Source: Planctomycetaceae bacterium (GTDB taxonomy: Bacteria; Planctomycetota; Planctomycetia; Pirellulales; Pirellulaceae). From it: a stretch of DNA of 64,000 bases. Positions 22,026 to 30,692 of the stretch are shown in pieces. The stretch is taken from contig JACKHN010000033.1 of the NCBI GenBank assembly GCA_020638975.1, positions 1 to 64,000 on the forward strand, read 5' to 3'. The notes below the pieces were generated by a model. The model had not been told where the DNA came from and made no database searches. It was given only the letters and a program-made list of their open reading frames with translations. Position 1 is the stretch's first letter. The number at the start of each line of letters is the position of its first letter. A program made the position numbers and the translations under genes.

Positions 22026-23998
22026 TGAGTAGGTCGCAGTAGGGAGGATGAATTCGTTGCGAGAAATGGTGGGATGCCCTGAAGTTCGACATAGTAATCC
22101 TCCATGGCTCCCGTTGCAGGTCTTGAGATTCGTAGCGTCCAGATCTCGCCCTGTTCCGATTCGGGAGCGCCGACATACTGTTCGGGCATGGTGATCGTTG
22201 GCTGCTCCCACAGTTTCGTTCCGTCGGCATTCAGGATCGCCGCGCCGACGCCTTCCATCCCTTCACCAAACACTTTGACGCCGAATTCTTTAGTGCCCGC
22301 GGGAACATAGAAGTACAAATCGCCGACCGAGGAAATGAACCACACTCGCGCTGCTTCGCCCGAAATCACCGTGGGGCAGTTTGTGGAATCTAGCTGGAAC
22401 TTGTTGGGACCACTCTGGATTGGAATTCGATACAGACCCGTTTCCGGAGCGATGAAGGATAACGATGCCGCAGCTTGGAATGGGACCGCTCCCAAGTTCA
22501 GTTGTTTTCCGCTAGGAGTTACTGCGTTGACCACGATCGGTTGGCCCGAATATCTGCCAACCTGCATGTGCTTCAACGTCAATGTCACGTTGATGCCGCG
22601 ATCGGCAAACAAGATATACGTGCCCCACTTGCGTTGACTGAACGGTCGTTGCGGAAATTTCTGATCGGCTTCCGTCGGCTGTAGCGGAATGAATTGAGTG
22701 TTCGCCGTTTCGTATTTCGGGAACCGCTTGAAGGTGTTTCCGCGATGTAGTTTGTCGAGCCAATCCGGAGTGATTTCTAGATGCGATGTCGTGTCGCCTG
22801 CCCGAGTTTCAAGCGATCCGGTAACGTCGATCAGACGCAAGCCGCCAGCTCCATCATGGAACCCCATCACCGGTCGCCGCTGCGGATCGTCGATCACGCA
22901 GTTCTCGAAGTGAACTCCACCGACATCTTCTTGATTGCCCGCGCTCGAACTGAAGAGAATGGCTGGCGTATTTGGCTCGCCTTCGCCAGGCTTCAGTTGG
23001 CAGTTCACGAAACGGAGCTTCGCGCCCTTAGCAGGTTTGCGGTTCAAGGTTACGGCAGGACTGTTTCCTCCGGAAAAGTTGCACGCGTTAAATTCAACGG
23101 TGCCAGTCAGCGGGCCTTGTCCCTCGCCTTCGCCGTTCGTGAAAACAAGCGGCAGTCGATTCGAACCGCGAGCCACGCAGTTCTCAAGGCGAATTGAAAT
23201 CGGCTCGGACTGGGCCGTCATATTGGGCAGATAGAACGCGTAGCCAACGCCTTGGTTGTTCTCGACCACACAGTTTCGCAGTACGCAGTTCACCAGTCTT
23301 TCACTGAAATGATTCGGCTCGAAGTCAATGCCTGCCATCGGAGCCGTGCCTGCGGTGGTTCGCATGATCGTGTTCTCGATCAGCAGGTCCTCCGCGGTGA
23401 TAACGCTGATGCCCTGGCGATAGTGCTTTTCAAGCACGACGTCTTGGATGTGGACGTTCTTATTCGTGACACCTCGAGTCGCGACGCCCAAATAGATGCC
23501 GTCTCCGCCGCTTTCGGCCATGGTCAGTCCCGACACTTTCACATTCGAGCTACTTTTGATTTGCAGCGTGTGTCGCCACTCCGCCTTCTTGTACGGCGGT
23601 TTTGCGTAATCATCGCGATGCATTCGCCAAGTCGCGCCGTTGCCGGTGATCGTCACACTACGCTTGTTCACCACGCTGAGCAGCGAATCATTGGTGCCTT
23701 TGAATTCGCCTTTCTTCGCTTGCAGCACGGCACCTTGCTCGAACACAAGTTCCTGATCGCTGGCCGCAACGAGCGGAGTGACAATCCAAGGCTGCCCCAT
23801 GTTTTCGATGATGACTCGTTTGGCCCCTGAGTTAATCGCGCTTTGGATACTGCTAGTCGAATCTTCTGGATCAAAGCCCCACCAAGACGCGCGAGCCTCG
23901 GTGAGCTTGCCGGATTTCACGTCGTCGATTCTAGATTGGTTGACGCCGCCGCTGGCAATCATCGCCGCAGCCAAACTTACAGCGAACAAAGTCATCAT
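22022..23998 (-). CDS. Secreted right-handed beta-helix (pectate-lyase-like) protein
   Basis: 658 residues from the double ATG at 23996-23998, giving signal peptide MMTLFAVSLAAAMIASGG; the longer frame upstream is Arg/Ser-rich and not signal-like. The core (about 40-420) contains glycosyl-hydrolase-28/pectate-lyase style coils: SIQSAINSGAKRVIIE at the entrance, then repeated strand-turn units (VTITGNGATW, VKVSGLTMAESGGDGIYLG, VLRNCVVENNQGVGYAFY, VHFENCVID). The C-terminal third (about 430-658) is a beta-sandwich-like region, possibly carbohydrate binding. It presumably acts on an acidic or sulfated polysaccharide in the periplasm or outside. It faces a second beta-helix gene across a 360-base divergent region. 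Confidence 0.78.
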   Translation of the reverse strand: MMTLFAVSLAAAMIASGGVNQSRIDDVKSGKLTEARASWWGFDPEDSTSSIQSAINSGAKRVIIENMGQPWIVTPLVAASDQELVFEQGAVLQAKKGEFKGTNDSLLSVVNKRSVTITGNGATWRMHRDDYAKPPYKKAEWRHTLQIKSSSNVKVSGLTMAESGGDGIYLGVATRGVTNKNVHIQDVVLEKHYRQGISVITAEDLLIENTIMRTTAGTAPMAGIDFEPNHFSERLVNCVLRNCVVENNQGVGYAFYLPNMTAQSEPISIRLENCVARGSNRLPLVFTNGEGEGQGPLTGTVEFNACNFSGGNSPAVTLNRKPAKGAKLRFVNCQLKPGEGEPNTPAILFSSSAGNQEDVGGVHFENCVIDDPQRRPVMGFHDGAGGLRLIDVTGSLETRAGDTTSHLEITPDWLDKLHRGNTFKRFPKYETANTQFIPLQPTEADQKFPQRPFSQRKWGTYILFADRGINVTLTLKHMQVGRYSGQPIVVNAVTPSGKQLNLGAVPFQAAASLSFIAPETGLYRIPIQSGPNKFQLDSTNCPTVISGEAARVWFISSVGDLYFYVPAGTKEFGVKVFGEGMEGVGAAILNADGTKLWEQPTITMPEQYVGAPESEQGEIWTLRISRPATGAMEDYYVELQGIPPFLATNSSSLLRPTQ

Positions 23999-24357
23999 TT
24001 CGTTGCTCTTACGGTGAAGGTGGGACGAGTGCGAGGTGGAGCCGCATTCTAGTCGGCGAGCAGACGCCATGCGAGTGCGTTCACGGTATCGGTTGCGATC
24101 GGTGCGCGAACGAGATAGCATGATTGCTCACTCACGCCTCTCACTGCGCTCCGCCATGTAGACATCCGATCACAGCCCACCACGCAAGCATCATGACCGG
24201 CCTCGCGAATGTTCCGAGCAAGCGCACCTCCCACCGAATCATAGAACGATGATATCTTCCGTTCGCCTTTCGACAGGTCAATGTTGAGGCGCGGAGTTTG
24301 CAGTGCAAATCAACGTGCGGATTGCGAAGCCACATAAGTGAGGACACCTTGACTGTG
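23999..24357. other. Divergent intergenic region between two beta-helix genes
   Basis: About 360 bases without a firm gene. A minus-strand frame around 24049-24234 reads protein-like for a short distance (GHDACVVGCDRMSTWRSA) but has no recognisable family, start or neighbours. The promoters for both flanking genes must lie here; no clear consensus boxes were seen. Confidence 0.4.
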
Positions 24358-26010
24358 ATGAAGCGACTGTTGACCGGACTGACGCTGTTCTTGGTGTTGA
24401 CTCCGGCGACAATCGGCAGTCTCGCAGCGGAACCACACGTTCGCGTGCGTGAAGCTGCGTCTGAACTGACCGGAACTGCCTCGGTGAAAGATTTCGGCGC
24501 GCTAGGTGACGGGATTACCGACGACACTGCGGCGATTCAATCGGCGATCGACGCGGTCGGGAAGCTGGGAGGTACGCTGCAGTTCCCGCCGGGGACGTAT
24601 CTCGTCACCTCAGTGGGCTTGCGCCCCGGTGTGCGCTATCTGGGTTATGGGGCCACGATCAAGCGTCCAGCGAATCAAGGGAAATGGGTTCGTTCGTTTA
24701 ACGCGGCGAAAGAAGGATATCTCTATTTGGGCGACGAAGACTCGCCAATGCTGACCATCGAAGGGCTGACCTTTGACGGACAGAGAACGGCACAAACTGA
24801 CTACCAGCAGTACCAGCTCGAACAAGCACATCTACTGTTTCTTCAAGCCGACGCGAAGCGATCTGGCCGGTTGCATGCAAGAATTGTGAACTGTCAATTT
24901 CAGGACTCTGTCGCGGATGCGATTTCGTTGTATACCAACGTCGATGCTCAGATCATGAACTGTACGGCCCGTGACTGCTTTCGCGGTGGAATCACGATTA
25001 CGGGAGGAAATTCACGCATTCAAGTCGTGAACTTCACTGCCTACGGAAAGACACATGCCACTGGAATCGATGTCGAAGTGGACGGTGCCGGATTTGGCGG
25101 CAGCCATAGAATCGAACTGACGATGAACGGGTTAATGCTGCCCGACGGTGACTTCGACCTCGGCGTGCATGACGGTTCCGTTGTCCTGGGCACGAACATC
25201 TCGGCTCGCGCGCCGTTCAATCTTTACGCCCACGATGCAAGCGTCCGGATCAGCAACTCCGAGTTCGGCATTGGTCGCTACTCGGGCACTGGGAACCGGA
25301 TTGTTCATCCAGGTGACGTCACATTCCAGAATTGCCGGTTCCACATTGACGGTGAATCGAGCGAAGAGGCTTCCAAGTGGGCTGCGATTCACGTCTACTG
25401 GAACCTCAGTCAAGGCGAGGACGTGAACCAGTCGCTGAAGCTGCTTGATTGTGACTTCGAAGTTGGTCCAGGCGTCGCCAAGCAGGACACGACGTATGCC
25501 ATCTATTGCGAGGGCGATCTGGCGGAACGCAAGAATCGGTTGCTCGTCGAGGGCGGTCGCATCTCATCCACCTTCAACTATGGCGTCTTCATTAACCAAG
25601 GGGGAACCGTAGCGCTCCGCGGTGTCGAGATCGAGGCGCAAACGCCCATGCATTTCGGCTCGGCGGACAAGTGGGTGATCGACGCTCTGATAGACGGTGT
25701 ACAGGTTGAAGAGGCAAGCCGATACGCCATGATCGTGACACACGGGACGAACAATCGTTTCACGCACCGCAACGTCGAAATTGACGAATCGGTCAATACC
25801 ATCGAGACGCGTTACGGCATCACCCAGAACCAATACCGAGGCCGCCGCACGATTCTCGGCACCACGCCGCCAACGTCCGCCACCCATGGTTTGCTTGGCG
25901 ACGTCTACCGGCTGAAGACGCCAACCGCCGGTGGCACATTCGAGTGGATTTGCACGCGGACCGGCAATGGCGTGGGGGCTGTTTGGAGTCCCTTGACGAA
26001 ATTGGACTGA
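24358..26010 (+). CDS. Secreted pectate-lyase-superfamily protein
   Basis: 550 residues from ATG 24358 (signal peptide MKRLLTGLTLFLVLTPATIG, cleavage after SLAA). The segment SVKDFGALGDGITDDTAAIQ followed by SAIDAVGKLGGTLQFPPGTY is the entry signature of the pectate lyase 3 superfamily, also used by phage tail spikes and epimerases. Beta-helix coils follow to about residue 470 (ARIVNCQFQDSVADAISLYT, MNCTARDCFRGGITI). The C-terminal ~50 residues (HGLLGDVYRLKTPTAGGTFE, WICTRTGNGVGAVW) form a small cap domain. It is probably a polysaccharide-binding or cleaving surface enzyme. A TGAGGAC sequence lies 13-20 bases upstream of the start. Confidence 0.8.
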   Translation: MKRLLTGLTLFLVLTPATIGSLAAEPHVRVREAASELTGTASVKDFGALGDGITDDTAAIQSAIDAVGKLGGTLQFPPGTYLVTSVGLRPGVRYLGYGATIKRPANQGKWVRSFNAAKEGYLYLGDEDSPMLTIEGLTFDGQRTAQTDYQQYQLEQAHLLFLQADAKRSGRLHARIVNCQFQDSVADAISLYTNVDAQIMNCTARDCFRGGITITGGNSRIQVVNFTAYGKTHATGIDVEVDGAGFGGSHRIELTMNGLMLPDGDFDLGVHDGSVVLGTNISARAPFNLYAHDASVRISNSEFGIGRYSGTGNRIVHPGDVTFQNCRFHIDGESSEEASKWAAIHVYWNLSQGEDVNQSLKLLDCDFEVGPGVAKQDTTYAIYCEGDLAERKNRLLVEGGRISSTFNYGVFINQGGTVALRGVEIEAQTPMHFGSADKWVIDALIDGVQVEEASRYAMIVTHGTNNRFTHRNVEIDESVNTIETRYGITQNQYRGRRTILGTTPPTSATHGLLGDVYRLKTPTAGGTFEWICTRTGNGVGAVWSPLTKLD

Positions 26011-26108
26011 GATGCCAGTGGACGGATGGCGGCGACAAGACGCGAGTCGTTTTGCCTGCGGAGTTGCCGTTGACGATTCGTTCGACGTTGGAAGATCCGA
26101 TGCGGCTT

Positions 26109-27227
26109 CTACTTCGATGGTCCATGCGTCACAATTTCAAGATCCGCCATATAGATCGCTGTGATCGTGTTGCCATCGTCATCCTTCTCATGGGACGAAT
26201 ACCACGACATGATCGCTTGCGTTGGGCTCAACTCGATAAAGCCCGGATACGACGTGTCGCCGCCGCTCGGTGACTCCGCGAACTCATGCAACGCCTCGTC
26301 AACCAGCCAATACATTGACGTCTTGGGACCACTACCACCGATCGACTTGCGGCCTCCGACGACGTATCGTTCTCCCCATCGCACGATCAGCGGACCACCA
26401 ATGTATCGATCCAAGTCCTGACGGTCCCACTCTTGATAAGGCGGCTTGGAACGCAAGAGTTGCGCGTGCGCACCGCCTCGACGTCCGATTGCAACAATGC
26501 TTCCGTCTGGTTCGAACTGAAACGCCGTTTCGTCGCCTTGCACTTCCTGGAAGACCGCTCGCTTTCGCCAAATCAATCCGTCGTCACTTTCCAACATCAA
26601 CGACTCGACGGTGTTGCCTTCACCTCGGAGGCCAACTTCGAAGTTAGCCTTTCTTCGTCCGCACAGATACGCTTTCCCGTCAAACGTATTCGCACGCCAG
26701 ATGTAGTGTCCGAATGTCCCCTCTAACAAGACGGGACTTTGCCACGTCACACCATCTTCGCTCCACGCGGCATAACCGAGGTGCAAATTCAAATCGTAAT
26801 CTTTGACGGGGATCGTTGTCTCGCCGCTGTACCACGTGCCGGTGTAAACAAACAACTTGTCTTGGAAGACAAGGAAATGCGGGTCGCGGGTATCGCGGTG
26901 CTTGACGCGGAACTGATGAACTTGCTGCCAGTGCCTGGCATCGTCACTGACCAGAATTATGACGGACGCCGTTGGATGCACCATATGTCCATCGGGGCAA
27001 CTGCGAAACGTCAGATAGAACTTCCCGCGAAATCGCACGAGATCGGTGAATGCATTGTGTTCACCATTGTGAAAGACACGTCGGATATTTGTGACATTGA
27101 CGTCGGGCGGTCTCTCCGCGCGACTGACTTGGCAATAAACGGCGAGCATTAAAGTCAGCAACATCGCGTTGGGTACTCGCATTGACATGCCGGTGTTCCA
27201 CCAACTCAATCCACCATTTCTATTCAT
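26109..27227 (-). CDS. Secreted sialidase-like (BNR-type propeller) glycosidase
   Basis: 372 residues from ATG 27227 (GAGG at seven-base spacing); the long n-region ends in signal core NAMLLTLMLAVYCQVSRA. The body is a five/six-bladed propeller with repeated SDDGxxW-type turns: VSDDARHWQQV, WSEDGVTWQSPV, ESDDGLIWRKRA, and blades FYLTFRSCPDGHM and AIMSWYSSHEKDD. The FR-x-S and Y-x-x-R-x-N patterns (IWRANTFDGKAYLCGRR) are typical of planctomycete exo-alpha-sialidase-like families. The sugar substrate is unknown. It converges on the beta-helix gene at 24358, in keeping with a local polysaccharide-use neighbourhood. Confidence 0.75.
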   Translation of the reverse strand: MNRNGGLSWWNTGMSMRVPNAMLLTLMLAVYCQVSRAERPPDVNVTNIRRVFHNGEHNAFTDLVRFRGKFYLTFRSCPDGHMVHPTASVIILVSDDARHWQQVHQFRVKHRDTRDPHFLVFQDKLFVYTGTWYSGETTIPVKDYDLNLHLGYAAWSEDGVTWQSPVLLEGTFGHYIWRANTFDGKAYLCGRRKANFEVGLRGEGNTVESLMLESDDGLIWRKRAVFQEVQGDETAFQFEPDGSIVAIGRRGGAHAQLLRSKPPYQEWDRQDLDRYIGGPLIVRWGERYVVGGRKSIGGSGPKTSMYWLVDEALHEFAESPSGGDTSYPGFIELSPTQAIMSWYSSHEKDDDGNTITAIYMADLEIVTHGPSK

Positions 27228-27280
27228 ACGTTGACCTCATCTCTTCTGCGGCTGTGCTGTGTATCTGGTGCGGCGCCGGT

Positions 27281-27478
27281 TCACGCGAGCACGAGGAGAT
27301 CTTCCCCATGCTTGGCTCTCAGCGACTCACGAACCGTGTGCCAGAAGTCGGCATTCAACGTCGAACCACCTTCGACTTCTTGCGAGGGGCTGGCGACGTT
27401 GATCGCGGTGGCGAATAGTCGTTCCTGGTCATCCCAGAGGCAGAGCACTTCCACGCCGTGCTCCTGATTGTAGTTCAT
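27281..27478 (-). CDS. Possible small protein of 65 residues
   Basis: A short frame beginning MNYNQEHGVEVLCLWDDQER and ending in LRAKHGEDLLVLA. Composition is protein-like and it starts four bases after the stop of the preceding 50-codon fragment, on the same strand, but no family or good ribosome binding site is visible. It could be the remains of a larger gene. Confidence 0.3.
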   Translation of the reverse strand: MNYNQEHGVEVLCLWDDQERLFATAINVASPSQEVEGGSTLNADFWHTVRESLRAKHGEDLLVLA

Positions 27479-27482
27479 TGCT

Positions 27483-27635
27483 TTAGCGGACCTCGTCAGT
27501 CAATTGCAGGGCGTCGAGTATCACGAAGCCGTCCGCGTTTTGATTGGAAATGGTAACGACAGTTTCGACATCGTCTGGCAGTTCGACCGTGCCAAGGTTG
27601 CGGAAGAGCGAAGTCGGCGCTGCAGCGACTTTCAT
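27483..27635 (-). pseudogene. Fragment resembling a golvesin/CBD-like C-terminal domain
   Basis: 50 codons from ATG 27633-27635, overlapping the stop of the ScdA_N gene as ATGA. FRNLGTVELPDDVETVVTIS and NQNADGFVILDALQL match the last two strands of the golvesin-C/Xly carbohydrate-binding domain common at the ends of planctomycete secreted proteins. The rest of such a protein is missing. It is either a relic or a coupled short peptide. Confidence 0.4.
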
Positions 27636-27847
27636 CGATCGTCCAACTTCCTTTGTCCTTGCTTCCTATTCGCGAGATCCACAAGTCGCGCCAGGACCGT
27701 CGCCGGATTGATGCCTTGTTGCCGGCAGACGTATTCCAACGACTTTCCTCCGCAACTCGTGTCGATCTGCAACTCAGCAAACACCGCCGCCGATTCGGGG
27801 TGGTCGATCAACCAGTCGGGTACACTCGTATCCAGGTCGCACTCCAT
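27632..27847 (-). CDS. ScdA_N (DUF542) domain small protein
   Basis: 71 residues from ATG 27845-27847. VPDWLIDHPESAAVFAELQI followed by DTSCGGKSLEYVCRQQGI is the ScdA/RIC N-terminal domain signature (a hydrophobic helix, then D-x-C/S-C-G-G-x-x-S/T-L-x-x-A/V-C). RIC/ScdA proteins repair iron-sulfur clusters after nitric oxide or oxidative damage. Here only the N-terminal domain exists, without the hemerythrin part, as in several stand-alone bacterial versions. Nearby NsrR-like, DUF3365 and NO reductase genes support an NO/redox role. The start lacks a strong Shine-Dalgarno sequence. Confidence 0.75.
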   Translation of the reverse strand: MECDLDTSVPDWLIDHPESAAVFAELQIDTSCGGKSLEYVCRQQGINPATVLARLVDLANRKQGQRKLDDR

Positions 27848-27906
27848 GTTGTCCGAAGATTTCTTTCTTTCGTTCGAGTCGCGAAGACATTCGTTGATGC
27901 TTAGTG

Positions 27907-28641
27907 TTAGACGATGTTCGTGTCGGAGGCATCGGGGCCATTCAATCGAAGAGCGTCTGATTCGTTGTTTTTGTGAACACGCCGCAACAGCGACTCTTGC
28001 CAGTTGGAGGACAGCAGCGAAATTGAGGCCAATCGCATTGCGTCTGCAAAGTTTTGTTTGTCGTGATGCATGATATGGTTCGCTGTGGCGACCGTCCACT
28101 CGGAGAACGGACGCTCGACAAGCGTGATCCGCATTCCGCTGGCGATATATCCCTCGCGCAATACTCGAAAGTACCATCCGGTGCGACCGGTCTGCTGCAC
28201 TTGCAGAGCAAGATCTTTGATGTTCCATCGCCGAGCTAACTTCCAGCAAGGTTGGCGCGGTTGCGAGACTTGCACGAGCACCTCTCCAATCGACCAAGTA
28301 TCGCCGATGCACACATCCTTTTCGGTGAGTCCCGCGATTGTTAGGTTCTCGCCGAATGCCCCGTGCTGCATTTCGACGCGACCAAGCTCACGGTGCCAGA
28401 ACGGATAATGATCGGCGGAATAGGCGCAGACTGCTTTGTTCGCACCGCCGTGATGTACCAGGTCCGCTTGCCCATCCCCTGCGAGATTCAACGCACTGAG
28501 CCAAACGGGGCCATCGACACGCTGCTTATGGAACCCGGTTGTCCAGGCCTTTTCCGAATCGCCAGATTCCGCTTGCCATATCTCTTTGGGGAGTCCGACT
28601 TGCAGAGAGACGATCGAGCTATCATGAGGCGGTGGGTTCAT
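27907..28641 (-). CDS. MOSC domain protein (YiiM-like)
   Basis: 244 residues from ATG 28639-28641. The MOSC fold is clear: SLQVGLPKEI at the start, VWLSALNLAGDGQADLVHHG followed by GANKAVCAYSADHYPFW, then HGAFGENLTIAGL, DVCIGD, and the catalytic-type cysteine in SQPRQPCWKLARR. A C-terminal 3-alpha extension (WTVATANHIMHHD) resembles that in YiiM. MOSC proteins bind a molybdenum cofactor through the conserved Cys and reduce N-hydroxylated substrates or act as carriers. It overlaps csrA by 20 bases at its start and is likely cotranscribed. Confidence 0.88.
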   Translation of the reverse strand: MNPPPHDSSIVSLQVGLPKEIWQAESGDSEKAWTTGFHKQRVDGPVWLSALNLAGDGQADLVHHGGANKAVCAYSADHYPFWHRELGRVEMQHGAFGENLTIAGLTEKDVCIGDTWSIGEVLVQVSQPRQPCWKLARRWNIKDLALQVQQTGRTGWYFRVLREGYIASGMRITLVERPFSEWTVATANHIMHHDKQNFADAMRLASISLLSSNWQESLLRRVHKNNESDALRLNGPDASDTNIV

Positions 28642-28849
28642 GATCTTTTCGCTCCACGGTGGATGGCTCTCGCTCAGACGCGAGTCGTGACTCGTCGTCG
28701 AAAATCACTAACTCGCGACGCACGATTCGCACCGACTGTGGAGCATCGATTCCGATCTGCACACGATTGCCTTCAAGTCGCACTACCGAGACGATGATGT
28801 CTTCGCCGATGACGATCTGTTGACCGTCTTTTCGAGATAGAACCAACAT
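28622..28849 (-). CDS. csrA: Carbon storage regulator CsrA
   Basis: 75 residues from ATG 28847-28849. It begins MLVLSRKDGQQIVIGEDIIV, the invariant CsrA opening, and continues IDAPQSVRIVRRELV with the RNA-binding Arg in the VxRxE region. CsrA binds GGA motifs in mRNA leaders and controls translation and stability post-transcriptionally. The tail of about 20 residues after the core is charged and longer than in enterobacteria, common in planctomycetes. It sits before the MOSC gene in the same operon; CsrA adjacent to a MOSC gene is not a standard pairing. Confidence 0.95.
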   Translation of the reverse strand: MLVLSRKDGQQIVIGEDIIVSVVRLEGNRVQIGIDAPQSVRIVRRELVIFDDESRLASEREPSTVERKDHEPTAS

Positions 28850-28902
28850 GGCGAATTCCCTTTCCGCTTGTGATGACCGCATTCGTGCAGTCAGGCATGA
28901 CC

Positions 28903-29367
28903 TTACCCAAGCAACTCGCGCTTCTCCTTGATGAAACGAATGTGATGCGGAATGTGCTCGGTGATTCGTTGCAGCAATGTCTCCAGTGTCAATGGTCCGT
29001 CCTCGGAGTGATGCCCGATCCGTTGGAAGTCATTTTCGGTGAGTGATCGCAAGATTCGTGCCATGTGTACGCGGATTGCTTTTACTAGTTGCAGTTCCTC
29101 TTGGACGTTTCGCTGCTCGTAGTTCAGTCGCGCGGCGTAGACATCGGGGTCGCCACCGAACAACGTTGGTTCGCTCACCGCGACAACGCGTTTCATACGG
29201 TCGGCGTAAACCAGTTCGAAGTCAGCAATATGGCAGATAACTTGGCGAGTCGACCACTTGCCTGGGATTGGGACTGCGTCTAACTGCGACTCGCTCATCG
29301 CGCCAACTGCTTTTTCCAGTAGATCTGGTCCAGCCAAATATGCATCGATCAATTGTGAGTACTGCAT
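28903..29367 (-). CDS. DinB-superfamily protein
   Basis: 154 residues from ATG 29365-29367, which overlaps the stop of the upstream haem-protein gene (TAATG). A four-helix DinB bundle is indicated by the start YSQLIDAYLAGPDLLEKAV, the WSTRQVICHIADFELVYADR motif with the first metal His, and the late HIPHHIRFIKEKRELL pair of histidines. Such proteins bind a divalent metal and include thiol transferases and DNA-damage-inducible proteins. The specific reaction is unknown. It belongs to the leftward redox operon. Confidence 0.88.
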   Translation of the reverse strand: MQYSQLIDAYLAGPDLLEKAVGAMSESQLDAVPIPGKWSTRQVICHIADFELVYADRMKRVVAVSEPTLFGGDPDVYAARLNYEQRNVQEELQLVKAIRVHMARILRSLTENDFQRIGHHSEDGPLTLETLLQRITEHIPHHIRFIKEKRELLG

Positions 29368-29945
29368 TACTTGATTGGCTCTCGAAGTGGCATGGTGATG
29401 ACGAGCGCAGCGGTTCGATCTTCCGTGCTCGTCCGACGCGGTACATGACACTTAAGGCATTGCGAAGCCAAACGGATCGCTCCCGCATACCGATAAGTGT
29501 TGTCTGTCGTTGCTTCAAATTCCTGCTTGCCCGCTGCCAGTTCCTTGACGGCGTTTCGCTCGAATTCGGTCTTGGCTTCGTTATCGACGTTCATGGCATC
29601 GGCATTCACGGCCAGCCAGCGTAGTTCGACATCGTAGCTTCGTGCCAGTTCCTTGAAGACGTCTTCTAGTGATCGAGATGGAATTGCGAGTCCTTCGTCT
29701 TCACGAAAGAAATCGCGATGCATCACCTGAAGCACTCCGTGCATCGTTTCGTGAAGAATTCGCGAACGGCCACGAGCCTCGACGACCGTCGTCGGTTTGA
29801 TTTCGTTGGCATTGCCGGTTGCAGGGACATCGTCCGTCGCGTTGACGCGACTAAAGTGAACTAACTGGCGATTGTCAATCGCAGGGAGAACGACAATCGA
29901 CAACATTACCATCACAACGTATGTGGGTTTAGTTCGGAGGTTCAA
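29367..29945 (-). CDS. Periplasmic DUF3365 c-type haem protein (1 of 3)
   Basis: 192 residues, with a probable N-terminal export signal (MNLRTKPTYVVMVMLSIVVL). The DUF3365/Tll0287-like sensor fold is suggested by DVFKELARSYDVELRWLAVN, EFERNAVKELAAGKQEFEA and YRYAGAIRLASQCLKCH. CLKCH is a CxxCH haem c attachment motif. It shares its plan with the two downstream-numbered neighbours (29984 and 30693), so the three are paralogues. The fold binds a c-type haem and is thought to sense or handle small ligands/redox state. Its stop overlaps the DinB start. Confidence 0.8.
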   Translation of the reverse strand: MNLRTKPTYVVMVMLSIVVLPAIDNRQLVHFSRVNATDDVPATGNANEIKPTTVVEARGRSRILHETMHGVLQVMHRDFFREDEGLAIPSRSLEDVFKELARSYDVELRWLAVNADAMNVDNEAKTEFERNAVKELAAGKQEFEATTDNTYRYAGAIRLASQCLKCHVPRRTSTEDRTAALVITMPLREPIK

Positions 29946-29983
29946 CGTCGGACTCCCTGGGCAAAAGCGATGTCACGAGCATT

Positions 29984-30577
29984 TCACTTCGAGCCATCTT
30001 TATCGCTGGCGTTGAGTGGCACGCTAATCACCAATCCGGCAAACTTTGGTTTCTTCGACTGTGGTTTGAAGAAGCCGCCATGACAACCGACACACCCATC
30101 GCTCAATGGTATCGCACCGGCGAGCCGATAGTAGCCATCTTCGACGACTTCCAGTTGCGGAGTGCCCGCAGCGATTTCCTTCGATGCTTTCTTTTCGAAG
30201 TCGCTGGTGGGTTCATGATCGACGCTCATTGGTTTCAAGCTCGCCGAGATCCAGCGAGCTTCCGTCTTCGATTGTCGCTCCATCTCGTCGAAGATGTCCT
30301 GCATCGCGCGAGCCGGAATGATGGCTCGATCACGGTGGAAATAGCGATGGTGCAACACTTCCAGCGTCGCCGCATAGACATCGTGCATGACCTTCGCGCG
30401 TTCTCTTGCGGCGGCGATGACGACGCCACTCGACTCAGCCGTCGCTGAGTCGAGTGGTTGTGCTGCGTCGTCTTGCAACGCGTTTACCTGCAACTCTTGG
30501 CCACGCAGATCCGCAGCGATCGACAATCCGATCGTCACGCAAAGTAAGGGCAAACAAATCAGCCACTTCTTCAACAT
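29984..30577 (-). CDS. Periplasmic DUF3365 c-type haem protein (2 of 3)
   Basis: 197 residues with a clear signal peptide (MLKKWLICLPLLCVTIGLSI). It carries HHRYFHRDRAIIPARAMQD, IFDEMERQSKTEARWISAS, then DFEKKASKEIAAGTPQLEVV and GAIPLSDGCVGCHGGFF with one CxxCH haem site. It is most similar in layout to the gene at 29367 and lies 38 bases upstream of it on the same strand. A ligand- or redox-responsive periplasmic haem sensor is inferred from the family. The start is supported by the signal peptide. Confidence 0.8.
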   Translation of the reverse strand: MLKKWLICLPLLCVTIGLSIAADLRGQELQVNALQDDAAQPLDSATAESSGVVIAAARERAKVMHDVYAATLEVLHHRYFHRDRAIIPARAMQDIFDEMERQSKTEARWISASLKPMSVDHEPTSDFEKKASKEIAAGTPQLEVVEDGYYRLAGAIPLSDGCVGCHGGFFKPQSKKPKFAGLVISVPLNASDKDGSK

Positions 30578-30692
30578 CGTACGGCTCCTGAGAAAACGTC
30601 TATGGTCGCGAGTTTCGTTCGGCCTACAGGCTGTACTTCAACGAATGGTACAGCGCGGGTCTTTCTCTGTGGCGTTGCAAACGTGCTGCCAA

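Noticed and set aside
24049..24234. Short frame GHDACVVGCDRMSTWRSA as a sugar isomerase or redox protein fragment
   Set aside because: Only about 20 residues look protein-like, with no recognisable family and no neighbours on that strand to support it.
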